From: Pseudomonas fluorescens | GTDB taxonomy: Bacteria; Pseudomonadota; Gammaproteobacteria; Pseudomonadales; Pseudomonadaceae | Reading direction: 5' to 3' | Length of the DNA: 64,000 nt | NCBI RefSeq assembly: GCF_900636825.1 | Contig: NZ_LR134318.1 | Span: 4,139,501 to 4,203,500 of the forward strand | In this document: piece after piece, positions 52,443 through 59,977 of the stretch | Numbering within the stretch: the first letter of the stretch is position 1 | Layout of the letters: each line of letters opens with the position of its first letter | Made by a program: the position numbers and the translations under genes | Notes under the pieces: generated by a model | Seen by the model: only the letters and a program-made list of their open reading frames with translations | The model's database searches: none | What the model was told of the DNA's origin: nothing

Positions 52443-53599
52443 AACTCGGCGGAAAGATTATCCGCATCCATGCGGTTGATGTTCATAGGGACCTCACTCT
52501 GCTCAAGGTGTCGACCAGCCGGAATTTGCCTGAAGTCTTGCGACGGGAAATAGCCTACTTGGTTTCCGATCAGGAGATCCCCCGAGGATTCGCGCACTAC
52601 CTTCTGCTTGAGAAACATCGGCAGTTGGTTGAGGTACTGCCTTCCGACTCTGATTACTCGATCCTACCGAATGACTACAGCTACATCGGTGACGGTGACG
52701 TTATCCGGCTTTCAGCAGATCGACAGAGCATTAGCGTGCTATTTCGAGCGTCGTCGCCGCACAACAGCATCCTGGTCACCGAGCAGTGTAATCATTACTG
52801 TCTTATGTGTTCACAACCGCCTAAGGCAGCTGATGACTCGTGGATACTTGACGAAATCGAGAGCCTGATTCCACTTATTCCAAAAGATACCCGCGAACTG
52901 GGGTTTACTGGGGGCGAGCCGACAACCAATCGGGAGCGCTTCCTTAAGATCATCAGCCTGACAAAAAGTTATCTGCCGAGAACCGCAATCCACATTCTCT
53001 CGAACGGGCGCAGCTTCAAAGACCCAGCGTTCGCTGAAAAGTATGCGCAGATTGAATTGCCCGACGCGATGATCGGAATCCCTGTCTACTCAGACGATCC
53101 GACGCTGCATGACTACATCGTCCAGGCCCAAGGCGCATTCGATGAAACCATTCAGGGCATTCTCAATCTGAAGCGCTTGGGCCAGAAAGTTGAGATCCGA
53201 GTCGTCATTCACAAGCTATCGGTGCAGCGCCTGCCTGAACTGTGTGAGTTCATCGCACGTAATCTGCTGTTTGTTGACCATGTAGCGCTGATGGGCCTTG
53301 AGATGATGGGCTTCACCAGGGCCAATCTCGATGAGCTGTGGATCGACCCAGTCGAGTACAAAGACACGCTCAGCAAATCGGTTGGCATTCTGGCCAAGTA
53401 CGGCATGAATATCTCGGTCTATAACCATCAGCTGTGCTTGGTGAATCCAGACATCCAGCCCTACTACCGCAAATCAATCAGCGACTGGAAGAATGAGTAC
53501 GCGCCTGAGTGCCAGAGCTGCACAAAACAGCGAGAGTGCGGGGGCTTTTTCGCATCAGGTGTTAAATTCGGCTACAGCAAGCACCTAATCCCATTCTGA
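52436..53599 (+). CDS. hxsC: His-Xaa-Ser radical SAM maturase HxsC
   Basis: This 387-residue second radical SAM enzyme has an N-terminal region (1-105), the cluster motif VTEQCNHYCLMCSQPPK (CxxxCxxC), the GGE motif in GFTGGEPTTNRE, and a shorter C-terminal part with cysteines in PECQSCTKQRECGG. The tail has fewer cluster cysteines than HxsB. The ATG at 52436 overlaps the hxsB stop by seven bases; a TTG at 52424 in frame would add four residues. It closes the operon. A relic of an integrase begins 37 bases after its stop. Confidence 0.9.
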   Translation: MLKLGGKIIRIHAVDVHRDLTLLKVSTSRNLPEVLRREIAYLVSDQEIPRGFAHYLLLEKHRQLVEVLPSDSDYSILPNDYSYIGDGDVIRLSADRQSISVLFRASSPHNSILVTEQCNHYCLMCSQPPKAADDSWILDEIESLIPLIPKDTRELGFTGGEPTTNRERFLKIISLTKSYLPRTAIHILSNGRSFKDPAFAEKYAQIELPDAMIGIPVYSDDPTLHDYIVQAQGAFDETIQGILNLKRLGQKVEIRVVIHKLSVQRLPELCEFIARNLLFVDHVALMGLEMMGFTRANLDELWIDPVEYKDTLSKSVGILAKYGMNISVYNHQLCLVNPDIQPYYRKSISDWKNEYAPECQSCTKQRECGGFFASGVKFGYSKHLIPF

Positions 53600-53635
53600 C
53601 TTTGGCTTCAAATCTGTCAGCAGCACAACACCTCG

Positions 53636-53731
53636 ATGCGAGCGATTGGCTTACCCGTAGCGTTCGCGCAGGCGTTTTTCGGGCATGCTGGACCGTTGAG
53701 AAGACCAACGGAGTTGTTTCCACAGTCCTGA
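53636..53731 (+). pseudogene. Relic of a second tyrosine recombinase (C-terminal fragment)
   Basis: Reading from 53636, the 31-codon frame includes IGLPVAFAQAFFGHAG, which matches the current integrase's EGVPVAFAQAITGHSS (10 of 13 identical from G-x-P-V to GH) around its second histidine. The catalytic Tyr, the HxxR segment and everything before are missing. It looks like a decayed tail of a related integrase, left by an earlier integration or rearrangement. Confidence 0.7.
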
Positions 53732-54116
53732 GCTGACAGCCAGAAAAATCGACTTCGTGTAACGCTTGTCAGGCGACGATCCTCACCCAGGCAATGCCAA
53801 TGGGTGGGGCTGAAGTTGCATCGAACCGGCTCAATCTGACGGGCTTCGAAAAACCCTCACTATGTCAGTCCTTCCAAGCTTTACCTGACCACCCAGCGCG
53901 GTCCCTCCTCCAATCACCCGAAAAATCGATCTCCTAAAACGCTCACCACACGACGATTCCAACTCAGGTAATGCGATGGGATGGGGTCGCGCTTGCACCT
54001 CACCTGCGGTCCTCTGCTGGGTTTGCAAAAGCCCTCACTGTATCCGGCTATGCAAAACCCCTCACTATGGCAACAGGCACTCCCGCTTGTTGATCAGCCA
54101 ACAGGAGGGGCCTGTC
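53732..54116. repeat. Degenerate duplicated segment with AAACCCTCACTATG motifs
   Basis: GAAAAATCGA begins two related segments at 53743 and 53920 (177-base period), with shared CGACGATYC and CAGGYAATG motifs inside. The motif AAA(A/G)CCCTCACT recurs at about 53850, 54028 and 54053. It lies directly before an HTH-like gene, so it may be a regulatory array or an iteron-like region. No gene is seen in it. Confidence 0.55.
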
Positions 54117-54728
54117 ATGATCATCACCCTACTCACGTCCAACCAGCTTGATGAACTGGAGCAGCGAATTGCAGCCCGAGCCGATGCCCTGATTGCAGCT
54201 CGAACGGGACGCATCCAGATCAAGCCCAAGCCATCCAACGAGATCACCCCCAGCAACCGAGGCAGACCGCCCAAGTCAATCGCCAATCCTTTCCATGTAT
54301 TCATCGGCCCACCCACCAGTTATGGTCGTTATCCCTTGTTCGCGATGGACATTATTGAGGGCATCGCACGGTTGGACTGGTATGACCGACGAACCGGTAC
54401 TGGCGGGAAATCCATGCCGTTGTCCGTTCGGAATCTCGTGGTCATCCTTGAGATGCTCGAAAAGGTGACATCGGAATCTGTCAGCCAGACTCTACGCTTG
54501 TCGGAAAGACACGCCCAAAGATACGTCAAGGCAATCGAACTAATCATCCCGCACATGATGAAGGCCAGGCCCAAATCGCTGATTCTCAACATGGAGGAAA
54601 TCCACGAGCCCGGTAACCGCGACTGGGAAAACGTCGACGAACTGACCCAGCCAAGCACCGATGAATTAGCCAAGTTGCATCACGACCTTCGGACTTTGGG
54701 AGCGATTGAATTACCGCCGCATGTATAG
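54117..54728 (+). CDS. Unrecognised element protein with HTH-like region
   Basis: This 203-residue cytoplasmic protein of unknown family starts at ATG 54117 after a strong ACAGGAGGGG site. Its N-terminal 60 residues are helical and basic, ending in RGRPPKSIANPFHVF, an AT-hook-like RGRPPK core. The middle is aromatic (GIARLDWYDRRTGTGG), and residues about 105-150 read MLEKVTSESVSQTLRLSERHAQRYV, which looks like a helix-turn-helix. It sits after the repeated segment and could bind it. No named family was recognised; a regulatory or replication-like role is only inferred. Confidence 0.7.
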   Translation: MIITLLTSNQLDELEQRIAARADALIAARTGRIQIKPKPSNEITPSNRGRPPKSIANPFHVFIGPPTSYGRYPLFAMDIIEGIARLDWYDRRTGTGGKSMPLSVRNLVVILEMLEKVTSESVSQTLRLSERHAQRYVKAIELIIPHMMKARPKSLILNMEEIHEPGNRDWENVDELTQPSTDELAKLHHDLRTLGAIELPPHV

Positions 54729-55065
54729 AAGATAAACCTTTGGAGACCAGTTCGACCAATTTGAAGGATCCATGCTGATGGTCTCCAGATCGAGGCTGTG
54801 GCCTTCCCGATGATTGCACGCATCACGCTGACCGCTTACCCAAAAGAGCCCCGTAAAGCCGACCCAACGTGAGATCGGTTGGAGCTAACTCAGCCCAAAT
54901 CTGGGCAGTGTTCAATTAATGACCAACCTATTTGCCCGTCGCTGGGCAATCAACCAATCCAGTTCTTCTGATAGCGCCTTTCATGCCACGCCGGTTCCCT
55001 TTGTCGGGGTCTGGATGACCGGCTGTGGGTGCGACCTGAAGGGCGCTACCAAAAGGAAATCGACA
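54729..55065. other. Regulatory spacer before the KilA-N gene
   Basis: These 337 bases carry a long-spaced inverted repeat TGGAGACCA/TGGTCTCCA (54741-54749 and 54779-54787) and small hairpins GCCCA-AATC-TGGGC near 54893 and TTGCCC-GTCGCT-GGGCAA at 54932-54949. The KilA-N frame stays open back to 54919, but ATG 55066 has the better ribosome site. No other gene is seen. Confidence 0.5.
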
Positions 55066-55797
55066 ATGGACATGAACAACACCACCGACACTCTGCTGCC
55101 TATCGCTATCGAGGGGCACACCTTCAAGCCAAACACTGATGGCCTGTGGAGCCTCAATGAAATCCATCAGACCTTGAGCCTTGCTGATGCTAAGCGACCT
55201 GGCCAATGGAGTAACGAGATCCGAACTGCTCTCGACCATAGTGGAAATTTCCATCTTGCTCATGGTGGCGCCAATCCAGGCACATGGGCAACCGAGGCCG
55301 GGACCATCGCTTACGCCATGTGGGTCTCACCTGACTTCTATCTGATGGTTGTTCATGCCTTCGTGACAATGCGCAACGACTCCATTCTGAGCGCCCGTAT
55401 GGCTCTACTCGCAGCCGCTGAAGCAGACACCAAGCTCGCAAAGGCCATCCCTAAGGTTGATCTCGTAGATCGCCGATTGGCCGGTAACGGTGTCCCTTGG
55501 AATGAAGCCTGTCGAATGGCTGGGGTGACCAAGCCTCAACTGGCTAAACAGTATCTGGTCCACATCCAACGCTTCATCTCCAAGGATCACCCGACCGAGT
55601 ACAAAACGATCCTCAAGCCGTCCGCTACAGGATTCGCTGGGGGCTTCTTCAAGTCCTGCTCAGTGAGCTATGGCAATGACGATGGTTTCCGGGTCACTGC
55701 CAAGGGCCTTGCGTGGCTCCAAGGTAAGGCGCAGGAGATCAATACCGCTATCGCTGAGAGAGCCCGTAGGAAGGCCGCTGAGCGCCGCAAGAAATAA
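55066..55797 (+). CDS. KilA-N domain protein
   Basis: This 243-residue protein has a KilA-N DNA-binding-type domain at about residues 12-110, with WSLNEIHQTLS, a tryptophan-glycine segment and the typical GTWATEAGTIAYAMWVSPDFYLMV. The C-terminal half (135-243) is basic and includes a second HTH-like stretch (WNEACRMAGVTKPQLAKQYL). Such proteins are common in phages and islands as antirepressors or regulators. ATG 55066 follows AAAGGAAATC; an earlier start at 54919 is possible. It may control excision or the hxs operon; this is inferred from position only. Confidence 0.85.
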   Translation: MDMNNTTDTLLPIAIEGHTFKPNTDGLWSLNEIHQTLSLADAKRPGQWSNEIRTALDHSGNFHLAHGGANPGTWATEAGTIAYAMWVSPDFYLMVVHAFVTMRNDSILSARMALLAAAEADTKLAKAIPKVDLVDRRLAGNGVPWNEACRMAGVTKPQLAKQYLVHIQRFISKDHPTEYKTILKPSATGFAGGFFKSCSVSYGNDDGFRVTAKGLAWLQGKAQEINTAIAERARRKAAERRKK

Positions 55798-55814
55798 CCT
55801 TAAGGAGAAACCCA

Positions 55815-55919
55815 ATGGACGGCTACAGGCTGCCTATCTGGTCTGCGTGGCTGTCCATCTGGCCTTGTTGGGCGGTAACTACCGTCACCCGGCTGTATGG
55901 GCTTTTCAAGGGGCCTTAA
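55815..55919 (+). CDS. 34-residue Trp-rich micro-ORF
   Basis: This small frame starts 17 bases after the KilA-N stop with a very good TAAGGAGAAACCCA ribosome site, so it is likely translated with the gene before it. It encodes MDGYRLPIWSAWLSIWPCW and continues to a basic end (FKGP). Four tryptophans (9, 12, 16, 19) fall on one hydrophobic helix of about 20 residues, suggesting a small membrane peptide. No relative was recognised. Confidence 0.55.
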   Translation: MDGYRLPIWSAWLSIWPCWAVTTVTRLYGLFKGP

Positions 55920-56139
55920 CGAGAAAATACAGAAAATCTGGGAATGACCTCCTCATTGCATCTACAGGCTCAGGTTCCCCCGTGTGCCCTCGCGCAGGCG
56001 CCATAGGGCCCCCTCGCAGGCAGGCGATAAGGACCCTCAACGATGGGACAAAGGTGGGGCAAAGCTGCTACAAAAGCTCTGGACAGGCCCAACGACGGCT
56101 CCCTACAATCGGGCCTTCCTGATCCTCTCAGGGATTACT
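55920..56139. other. Right-end noncoding segment of the element
   Basis: It includes the GTGGGGCAAAGCTGCTACAAA copy (56054-56074) and a TCCTGA-tcctc-TCAGGGA hairpin (about 56118-56134) next to the tesA stop. It may be integrase-binding DNA and the tesA terminator. No gene is seen. Confidence 0.5.
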
Positions 56140-56745
56140 TCAAAGCAGCGGCTTCAGCATCGGCCACACGTTATCCAACAGCCGAGGCTGAGCTTCAGCA
56201 GTAGGGTGAATTCCATCACTCTGAACCATGGAAGGCACGCCACCTATGCCCTCCAGCAAGAAAGGCACCAAGGGAATGTCATTCTCTTCGGCTACTTTGG
56301 GGAATACTTCAGCGAAAGCAGTCGTGTAGCGAACACCGTAATTTGGCGGTAAGCGCATACCCAAAAGCAGCACCTTGGCCCCCGCCTTCTTCGACTGCTG
56401 AATCATGCCAGCAAGGTTTTGTTGCAATTGCGCTGGGGGCATTCCACGCAGACCATCGTTACCCCCCAGTTCGAGGATCACCAGCTCCGGCTTATGCTCT
56501 GCAAGCAGCGCTGGCAGCCGCGCCTGGCCTCCCGCACTGGTGTCGCCACTGATGGAGGCATTGACCACTTTATCGTCGAAACCCTCCTGTTTGAGCCGTT
56601 GTTCGAGCAACGACACCCACCCCAAGCGGGTATCCAGTCCGAAACCGGCGCTGATACTATCGCCAACGATCAGGACAGTACCCGCCGCTGCGTTCTGGGC
56701 CATGCACAACAAGGCCAGGCCAGCACTCAAAAACCATACACGCAT
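56140..56745 (-). CDS. tesA: Arylesterase/thioesterase TesA (chimeric with element 3' end)
   Basis: This 201-residue GDSL/SGNH hydrolase is a periplasmic multifunctional esterase and lysophospholipase. It has a signal peptide (ending near QNAAAG), block I LIVGDSISAGFG with the catalytic serine, the oxyanion glycine in NASISGDTSAGG, GGNDGLRG, and the Asp-x-x-His in SDGIHPTAEAQ. The codons after the attR core (56411-56428) come from the mobile element, so the protein is a host/element chimera, still full length. ATG 56745 follows GGAGAATCCG. It is divergent from ybbA, only 10 bases apart. Confidence 0.93.
   Translation of the reverse strand: MRVWFLSAGLALLCMAQNAAAGTVLIVGDSISAGFGLDTRLGWVSLLEQRLKQEGFDDKVVNASISGDTSAGGQARLPALLAEHKPELVILELGGNDGLRGMPPAQLQQNLAGMIQQSKKAGAKVLLLGMRLPPNYGVRYTTAFAEVFPKVAEENDIPLVPFLLEGIGGVPSMVQSDGIHPTAEAQPRLLDNVWPMLKPLL
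56411..56428. other. attR core of the tesA element
   Basis: GCAAGGTTTTGTTGCAAT is the right copy of the direct repeat; it lies inside intact tesA. The one mismatch with attL (G/A at base 6) lies on the side belonging to the 3' end, so the crossover probably lies to the right of it. Confidence 0.85.
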
Positions 56746-56755
56746 CGGATTCTCC

Positions 56756-57439
56756 ATGGGCGCAAGCATTCTCACCGCGAAGAACCTCAGCAAAGTGGTC
56801 CCTAGCGCGGAAGGTGAACTGACTATCCTGCACGAACTCAGCCTGGAACTGAACCAGGGCGACAGCCTGGCCATCGTCGGCGCGTCCGGTTCCGGCAAAT
56901 CCACCCTCCTCGGCTTGCTTGCCGGGCTCGACTTGCCGAGCAGCGGCGAAGTCATCCTCGCCGGCCAAGGCTTGAGCAATCTGGATGAAGACCAGCGCGC
57001 GCGTATTCGCGCCGAGCATGTCGGCTTCGTCTTTCAATCGTTTCAACTGCTCGACAGTCTCAATGCGCTGGAAAACGTCATGCTGCCGCTGGAACTCGAC
57101 GGCCGCAAAGACGCGCGTGAGCGTGCCACCGAACTACTCCAGCGGGTTGGCCTGGGCCAGCGCCTGACTCACTCGCCGCGCCAGCTCTCCGGGGGCGAAC
57201 AGCAGCGCGTGGCGATTGCCCGTGCCTTTGCCGCCGAGCCCGATGTGTTGTTTGCCGACGAGCCGACCGGCAATCTCGACAGCCACACCGGCGAGCGCAT
57301 CAGCGATCTGCTCTTCGAATTGAACAAGGAACGCGGCACCACTCTGGTGCTGGTCACCCACGACGAACGTCTGGCCCATCGCTGCCGGCGTCTGATCCGT
57401 CTTGAAGCGGGGTTGCTGGTCGCCCCTCTGGAGCCTTGA
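56756..57439 (+). CDS. ybbA: ABC transporter ATPase YbbA
   Basis: This 227-residue ATPase has Walker A in IVGASGSGKSTLLGLLAG, the Q-loop in FVFQSFQLLDSL, the signature LSGGEQQRVAIARAF, Walker B VLFADEPTGNLD and the switch His in LVTHDERLAHRC. The start is ATG 56756. It is the LolD/MacB-like subfamily. It overlaps the permease start (TGATG) and is divergent from tesA, the conserved tesA-ybbAP arrangement. Substrate is not known. Confidence 0.93.
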   Translation: MGASILTAKNLSKVVPSAEGELTILHELSLELNQGDSLAIVGASGSGKSTLLGLLAGLDLPSSGEVILAGQGLSNLDEDQRARIRAEHVGFVFQSFQLLDSLNALENVMLPLELDGRKDARERATELLQRVGLGQRLTHSPRQLSGGEQQRVAIARAFAAEPDVLFADEPTGNLDSHTGERISDLLFELNKERGTTLVLVTHDERLAHRCRRLIRLEAGLLVAPLEP

Positions 57440-59943
57440 TGGCACGTCTGCCGTTGTTGCGTCTGTTCAGTCTTGCCCTGCGCCAGCTCATGCGCGATGC
57501 CCGCGCCGGTGAGTTGCGCGTGTTGTTCTTTGCGCTGGTGGTCGCCGTCGCGGCGAGCACGGCCATCGGCTATTTCGGCGCCCGCCTCAACGGCGCCATG
57601 CTGCTGCGCGCGACCGAATTCCTCGGCGCCGATCTGGTGCTGGAAGGCAGCTCCCCGGCCCGCGAGGAACAAATCCGCAGCGGCACCGAGCTGCGCCTGA
57701 ATCATGCGCAAGTGGTGGAATTCTCCAGTGTCATCGCCACTGACAACGGCATCCAGTTGTCGAGCATCAAAGCCGTCGACCGCGCCTACCCGCTGCGAGG
57801 CGAACTGAAAAGCGCCCCGGCGCCCTTCGCCGCCGAAGACATTGGCGGCGAGCCGCAACCGGGTGAAGCCTGGGTCGAGGCGCGCCTGCTGACCGCGCTG
57901 GACCTCAAAATCGGCGACAGCATCGATGTCGGCATGAAGACCTTGAAGCTGAGCCGCGTGCTGACGTACGAGCCGGATCGCGCCGGCAATTTCTACAGCC
58001 TGACGCCGCGGGTGATGATCAACCTCGACGACCTCGCCGCAACCGGCGTGGTGCAACCCGGCAGCCGCGTAAGTTATCGCGAACTATGGCGCGGCGAGCC
58101 GCAGGCGCTGGAAACCTATCGGCAATTGATCAAACCGGGGCTCGCGGCCAACCAGCGAATTCAGGACGCCCGCGACGGCAACCGGCAGATTGGCGGTGCG
58201 CTGGGCAAGGCCGAGCGCTACCTGAATATGGCCAGCCTGGTTGCCGTGTTGCTGGCCGGTGTGGCGGTGGCACTGTCGGCCAATCGATTCGCCAGTCGAC
58301 GTTTCGACGCCAGCGCCCTGTTGCGTTGCCTCGGTTTGTCACGCCGGGAAACCATGGTCTTGTTCAGTCTGCAGTTGACTGTGCTTGGGCTGATTGCTGC
58401 GGTCAGTGGGGCGTTGCTCGGCTGGCTCGCTCAACTGGGTTTGTTCGCGCTGCTGCACGACCTGCTGCCGAGCGACGTGCCGCCGGGTGGCCTGTTCCCG
58501 GCCATTGCCGGTATTGGCACCGGGCTGGTGGCACTCGCCGGTTTCGCCTTGCCGCCACTGGCTGCACTCGGTCGTGTTCCGCCGCTGCGGGTATTGCGCC
58601 GCGACATGCTGCCGATTCCGTCGAGCACGTGGATGGTCTACGGCGCAGCACTCGGTGCGCTCGGGCTGATCATGTGGCGTCTGAGTCTGGATCTGCTGCT
58701 GACATTCGCCCTGCTCGGTGGCGGCGTGGTTGCCGCGGTGGTACTGGGCGGGTTGCTGTTATTGCTGTTGCAAAGCCTGCGGCGGATGCTCGCTCGAGCT
58801 TCTCTGCCTTGGCGCCTGGGTCTGGGGCAATTGCTGCGCCACCCGTTGGCAGCGGCCGGTCAGTCGCTGGCATTTGGCCTGATTCTGCTGTCGATGGCGC
58901 TGATCGCTTTGCTGCGCGGCGAGTTGCTCGACACTTGGCAGAATCAGCTGCCAAAAAACGCCCCCAACTATTTCGCCTTGAACATCTTGCCAGGGGACAA
59001 ACAGGCCTTTGCCGATCACCTGGTGAAAGTCTCCGCGCAGGCCGCGCCGCTCTACCCGGTCGTGCCGGGGCGGCTGATCAGCATCAATGGCGATCCGGTG
59101 CAGCAGATCGTCAGCAAGGATTCGGCCGGTGATCGTGCGATTCAGCGCGACCTGAGTCTGACCTGGGCAGCGGACTTGCCGGCGGGCAACAAGCTCACCG
59201 CCGGTGAATGGTGGAACGATCAGCCCACCGGCGACGTACCGGGGGTTTCGGTGGAAGGCAAGGTTGCCGAAAGCCTCAAGCTGAAACTCGGCGATCACAT
59301 GGTGTTCAATGTCGGCGGGGTCAATCGCGAGGCCCGAGTGACCAGCCTGCGCGAGATCAACTGGGACAATTTCCAGCCTAACTTCTTCATGATCTTCCAG
59401 CCCGGCACATTGAAGGATTTGCCGGCGACCTATCTGACCAGTTTCTATCTGGCACCGGGTCATGATCAGCAGATCGTCGAACTGTCGCGCACCTTCCCGG
59501 CGGTGACCATCCTCCAGGTCGAAGCCCTGCTCGAACAGCTGCGCAGCATCCTCGCCCAGGTCACTCTGGCGGTGGAATACGTGTTGTTGTTTGTGCTGGC
59601 AGCGGGGATGGCGGTGCTGTTCTCTGGTCTGCAGGCGACGCTGGATGAACGCATTCGTCAAGGTGCGCTGTTACGCGCATTGGGTGCCGAACGGCAGTTG
59701 CTGATCAAGGCGCGGCGTATTGAATTCGGTTTGCTGGGTGCAGTCAGCGGCCTGCTCGCGGCGATTGGCTCGGAAGTGGTGAGTCTGGTGCTGTACCGCT
59801 TTGCCTTTGACCTGCCGTGGCATCCACATCCATGGCTGCTGGTGCTGCCATTGATTGGCGCGGCGCTGATCGGCGGCGCCGGCGTGTTCGGCACACGTCG
59901 CGCGCTGAATGCGAGCCCACTGACAGTGTTGCGCGAGGGTTGA
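57439..59943 (+). CDS. ybbP: ABC transporter permease YbbP (FtsX-like)
   Basis: This 834-residue permease has one N-terminal membrane helix, a large periplasmic domain (about 45-245), three to four helices around 260-375, a central pair (415-460), a second periplasmic domain (510-705), and C-terminal FtsX-type helices (about 710-830). This is the duplicated-FtsX architecture of YbbP. The long form with ten or so helices is normal. It forms one complex with YbbA, presumably moving hydrophobic or lipid-like compounds; its closeness to the lysophospholipase TesA hints at envelope lipid traffic. Confidence 0.92.
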   Translation: MARLPLLRLFSLALRQLMRDARAGELRVLFFALVVAVAASTAIGYFGARLNGAMLLRATEFLGADLVLEGSSPAREEQIRSGTELRLNHAQVVEFSSVIATDNGIQLSSIKAVDRAYPLRGELKSAPAPFAAEDIGGEPQPGEAWVEARLLTALDLKIGDSIDVGMKTLKLSRVLTYEPDRAGNFYSLTPRVMINLDDLAATGVVQPGSRVSYRELWRGEPQALETYRQLIKPGLAANQRIQDARDGNRQIGGALGKAERYLNMASLVAVLLAGVAVALSANRFASRRFDASALLRCLGLSRRETMVLFSLQLTVLGLIAAVSGALLGWLAQLGLFALLHDLLPSDVPPGGLFPAIAGIGTGLVALAGFALPPLAALGRVPPLRVLRRDMLPIPSSTWMVYGAALGALGLIMWRLSLDLLLTFALLGGGVVAAVVLGGLLLLLLQSLRRMLARASLPWRLGLGQLLRHPLAAAGQSLAFGLILLSMALIALLRGELLDTWQNQLPKNAPNYFALNILPGDKQAFADHLVKVSAQAAPLYPVVPGRLISINGDPVQQIVSKDSAGDRAIQRDLSLTWAADLPAGNKLTAGEWWNDQPTGDVPGVSVEGKVAESLKLKLGDHMVFNVGGVNREARVTSLREINWDNFQPNFFMIFQPGTLKDLPATYLTSFYLAPGHDQQIVELSRTFPAVTILQVEALLEQLRSILAQVTLAVEYVLLFVLAAGMAVLFSGLQATLDERIRQGALLRALGAERQLLIKARRIEFGLLGAVSGLLAAIGSEVVSLVLYRFAFDLPWHPHPWLLVLPLIGAALIGGAGVFGTRRALNASPLTVLREG

Positions 59944-59977
59944 TAGACTCCAGCGGTCTTAATCACAAGAAGTTACC

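Larger units (their letters stand above)
48681..56428. mobile_element. 7.7-kb integrative element in tesA carrying an Hxs operon
   Basis: The element is bounded by 18-bp direct repeats. It encodes, from left, a tyrosine recombinase, hxsA2-hxsD-hxsB-hxsC, an integrase relic, repeats, an HTH-like protein, a KilA-N protein and a Trp-rich micro-ORF, and ends with a substitute tesA 3' end (56140-56411). Removing 7,730 bases between the repeats would rejoin the right-flank tesA N-terminal half with the left-flank 3' fragment. An 18-of-21 direct repeat near the two ends (48769-48789 and 56054-56074) may be integrase arm sites. No conjugation, capsid or plasmid replication genes were recognised, so it may move only with its own integrase or helper functions. 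Confidence 0.9.

Noticed and set aside
50406..53599. Phage lysis or toxin-antitoxin cassette
   Set aside because: The radical SAM cluster motifs and the His-Xaa-Ser precursor fit the Hxs set; no holin, endolysin or antitoxin signatures were seen.
53831..54028. 65-codon minus-strand frame in the repeat region
   Set aside because: No ribosome site or conserved features; it overlaps the degenerate repeats.
48681..56428. Complete prophage or conjugative element
   Set aside because: No capsid, tail, terminase, relaxase, type IV secretion or replication initiator was recognised within the 7.7 kb.
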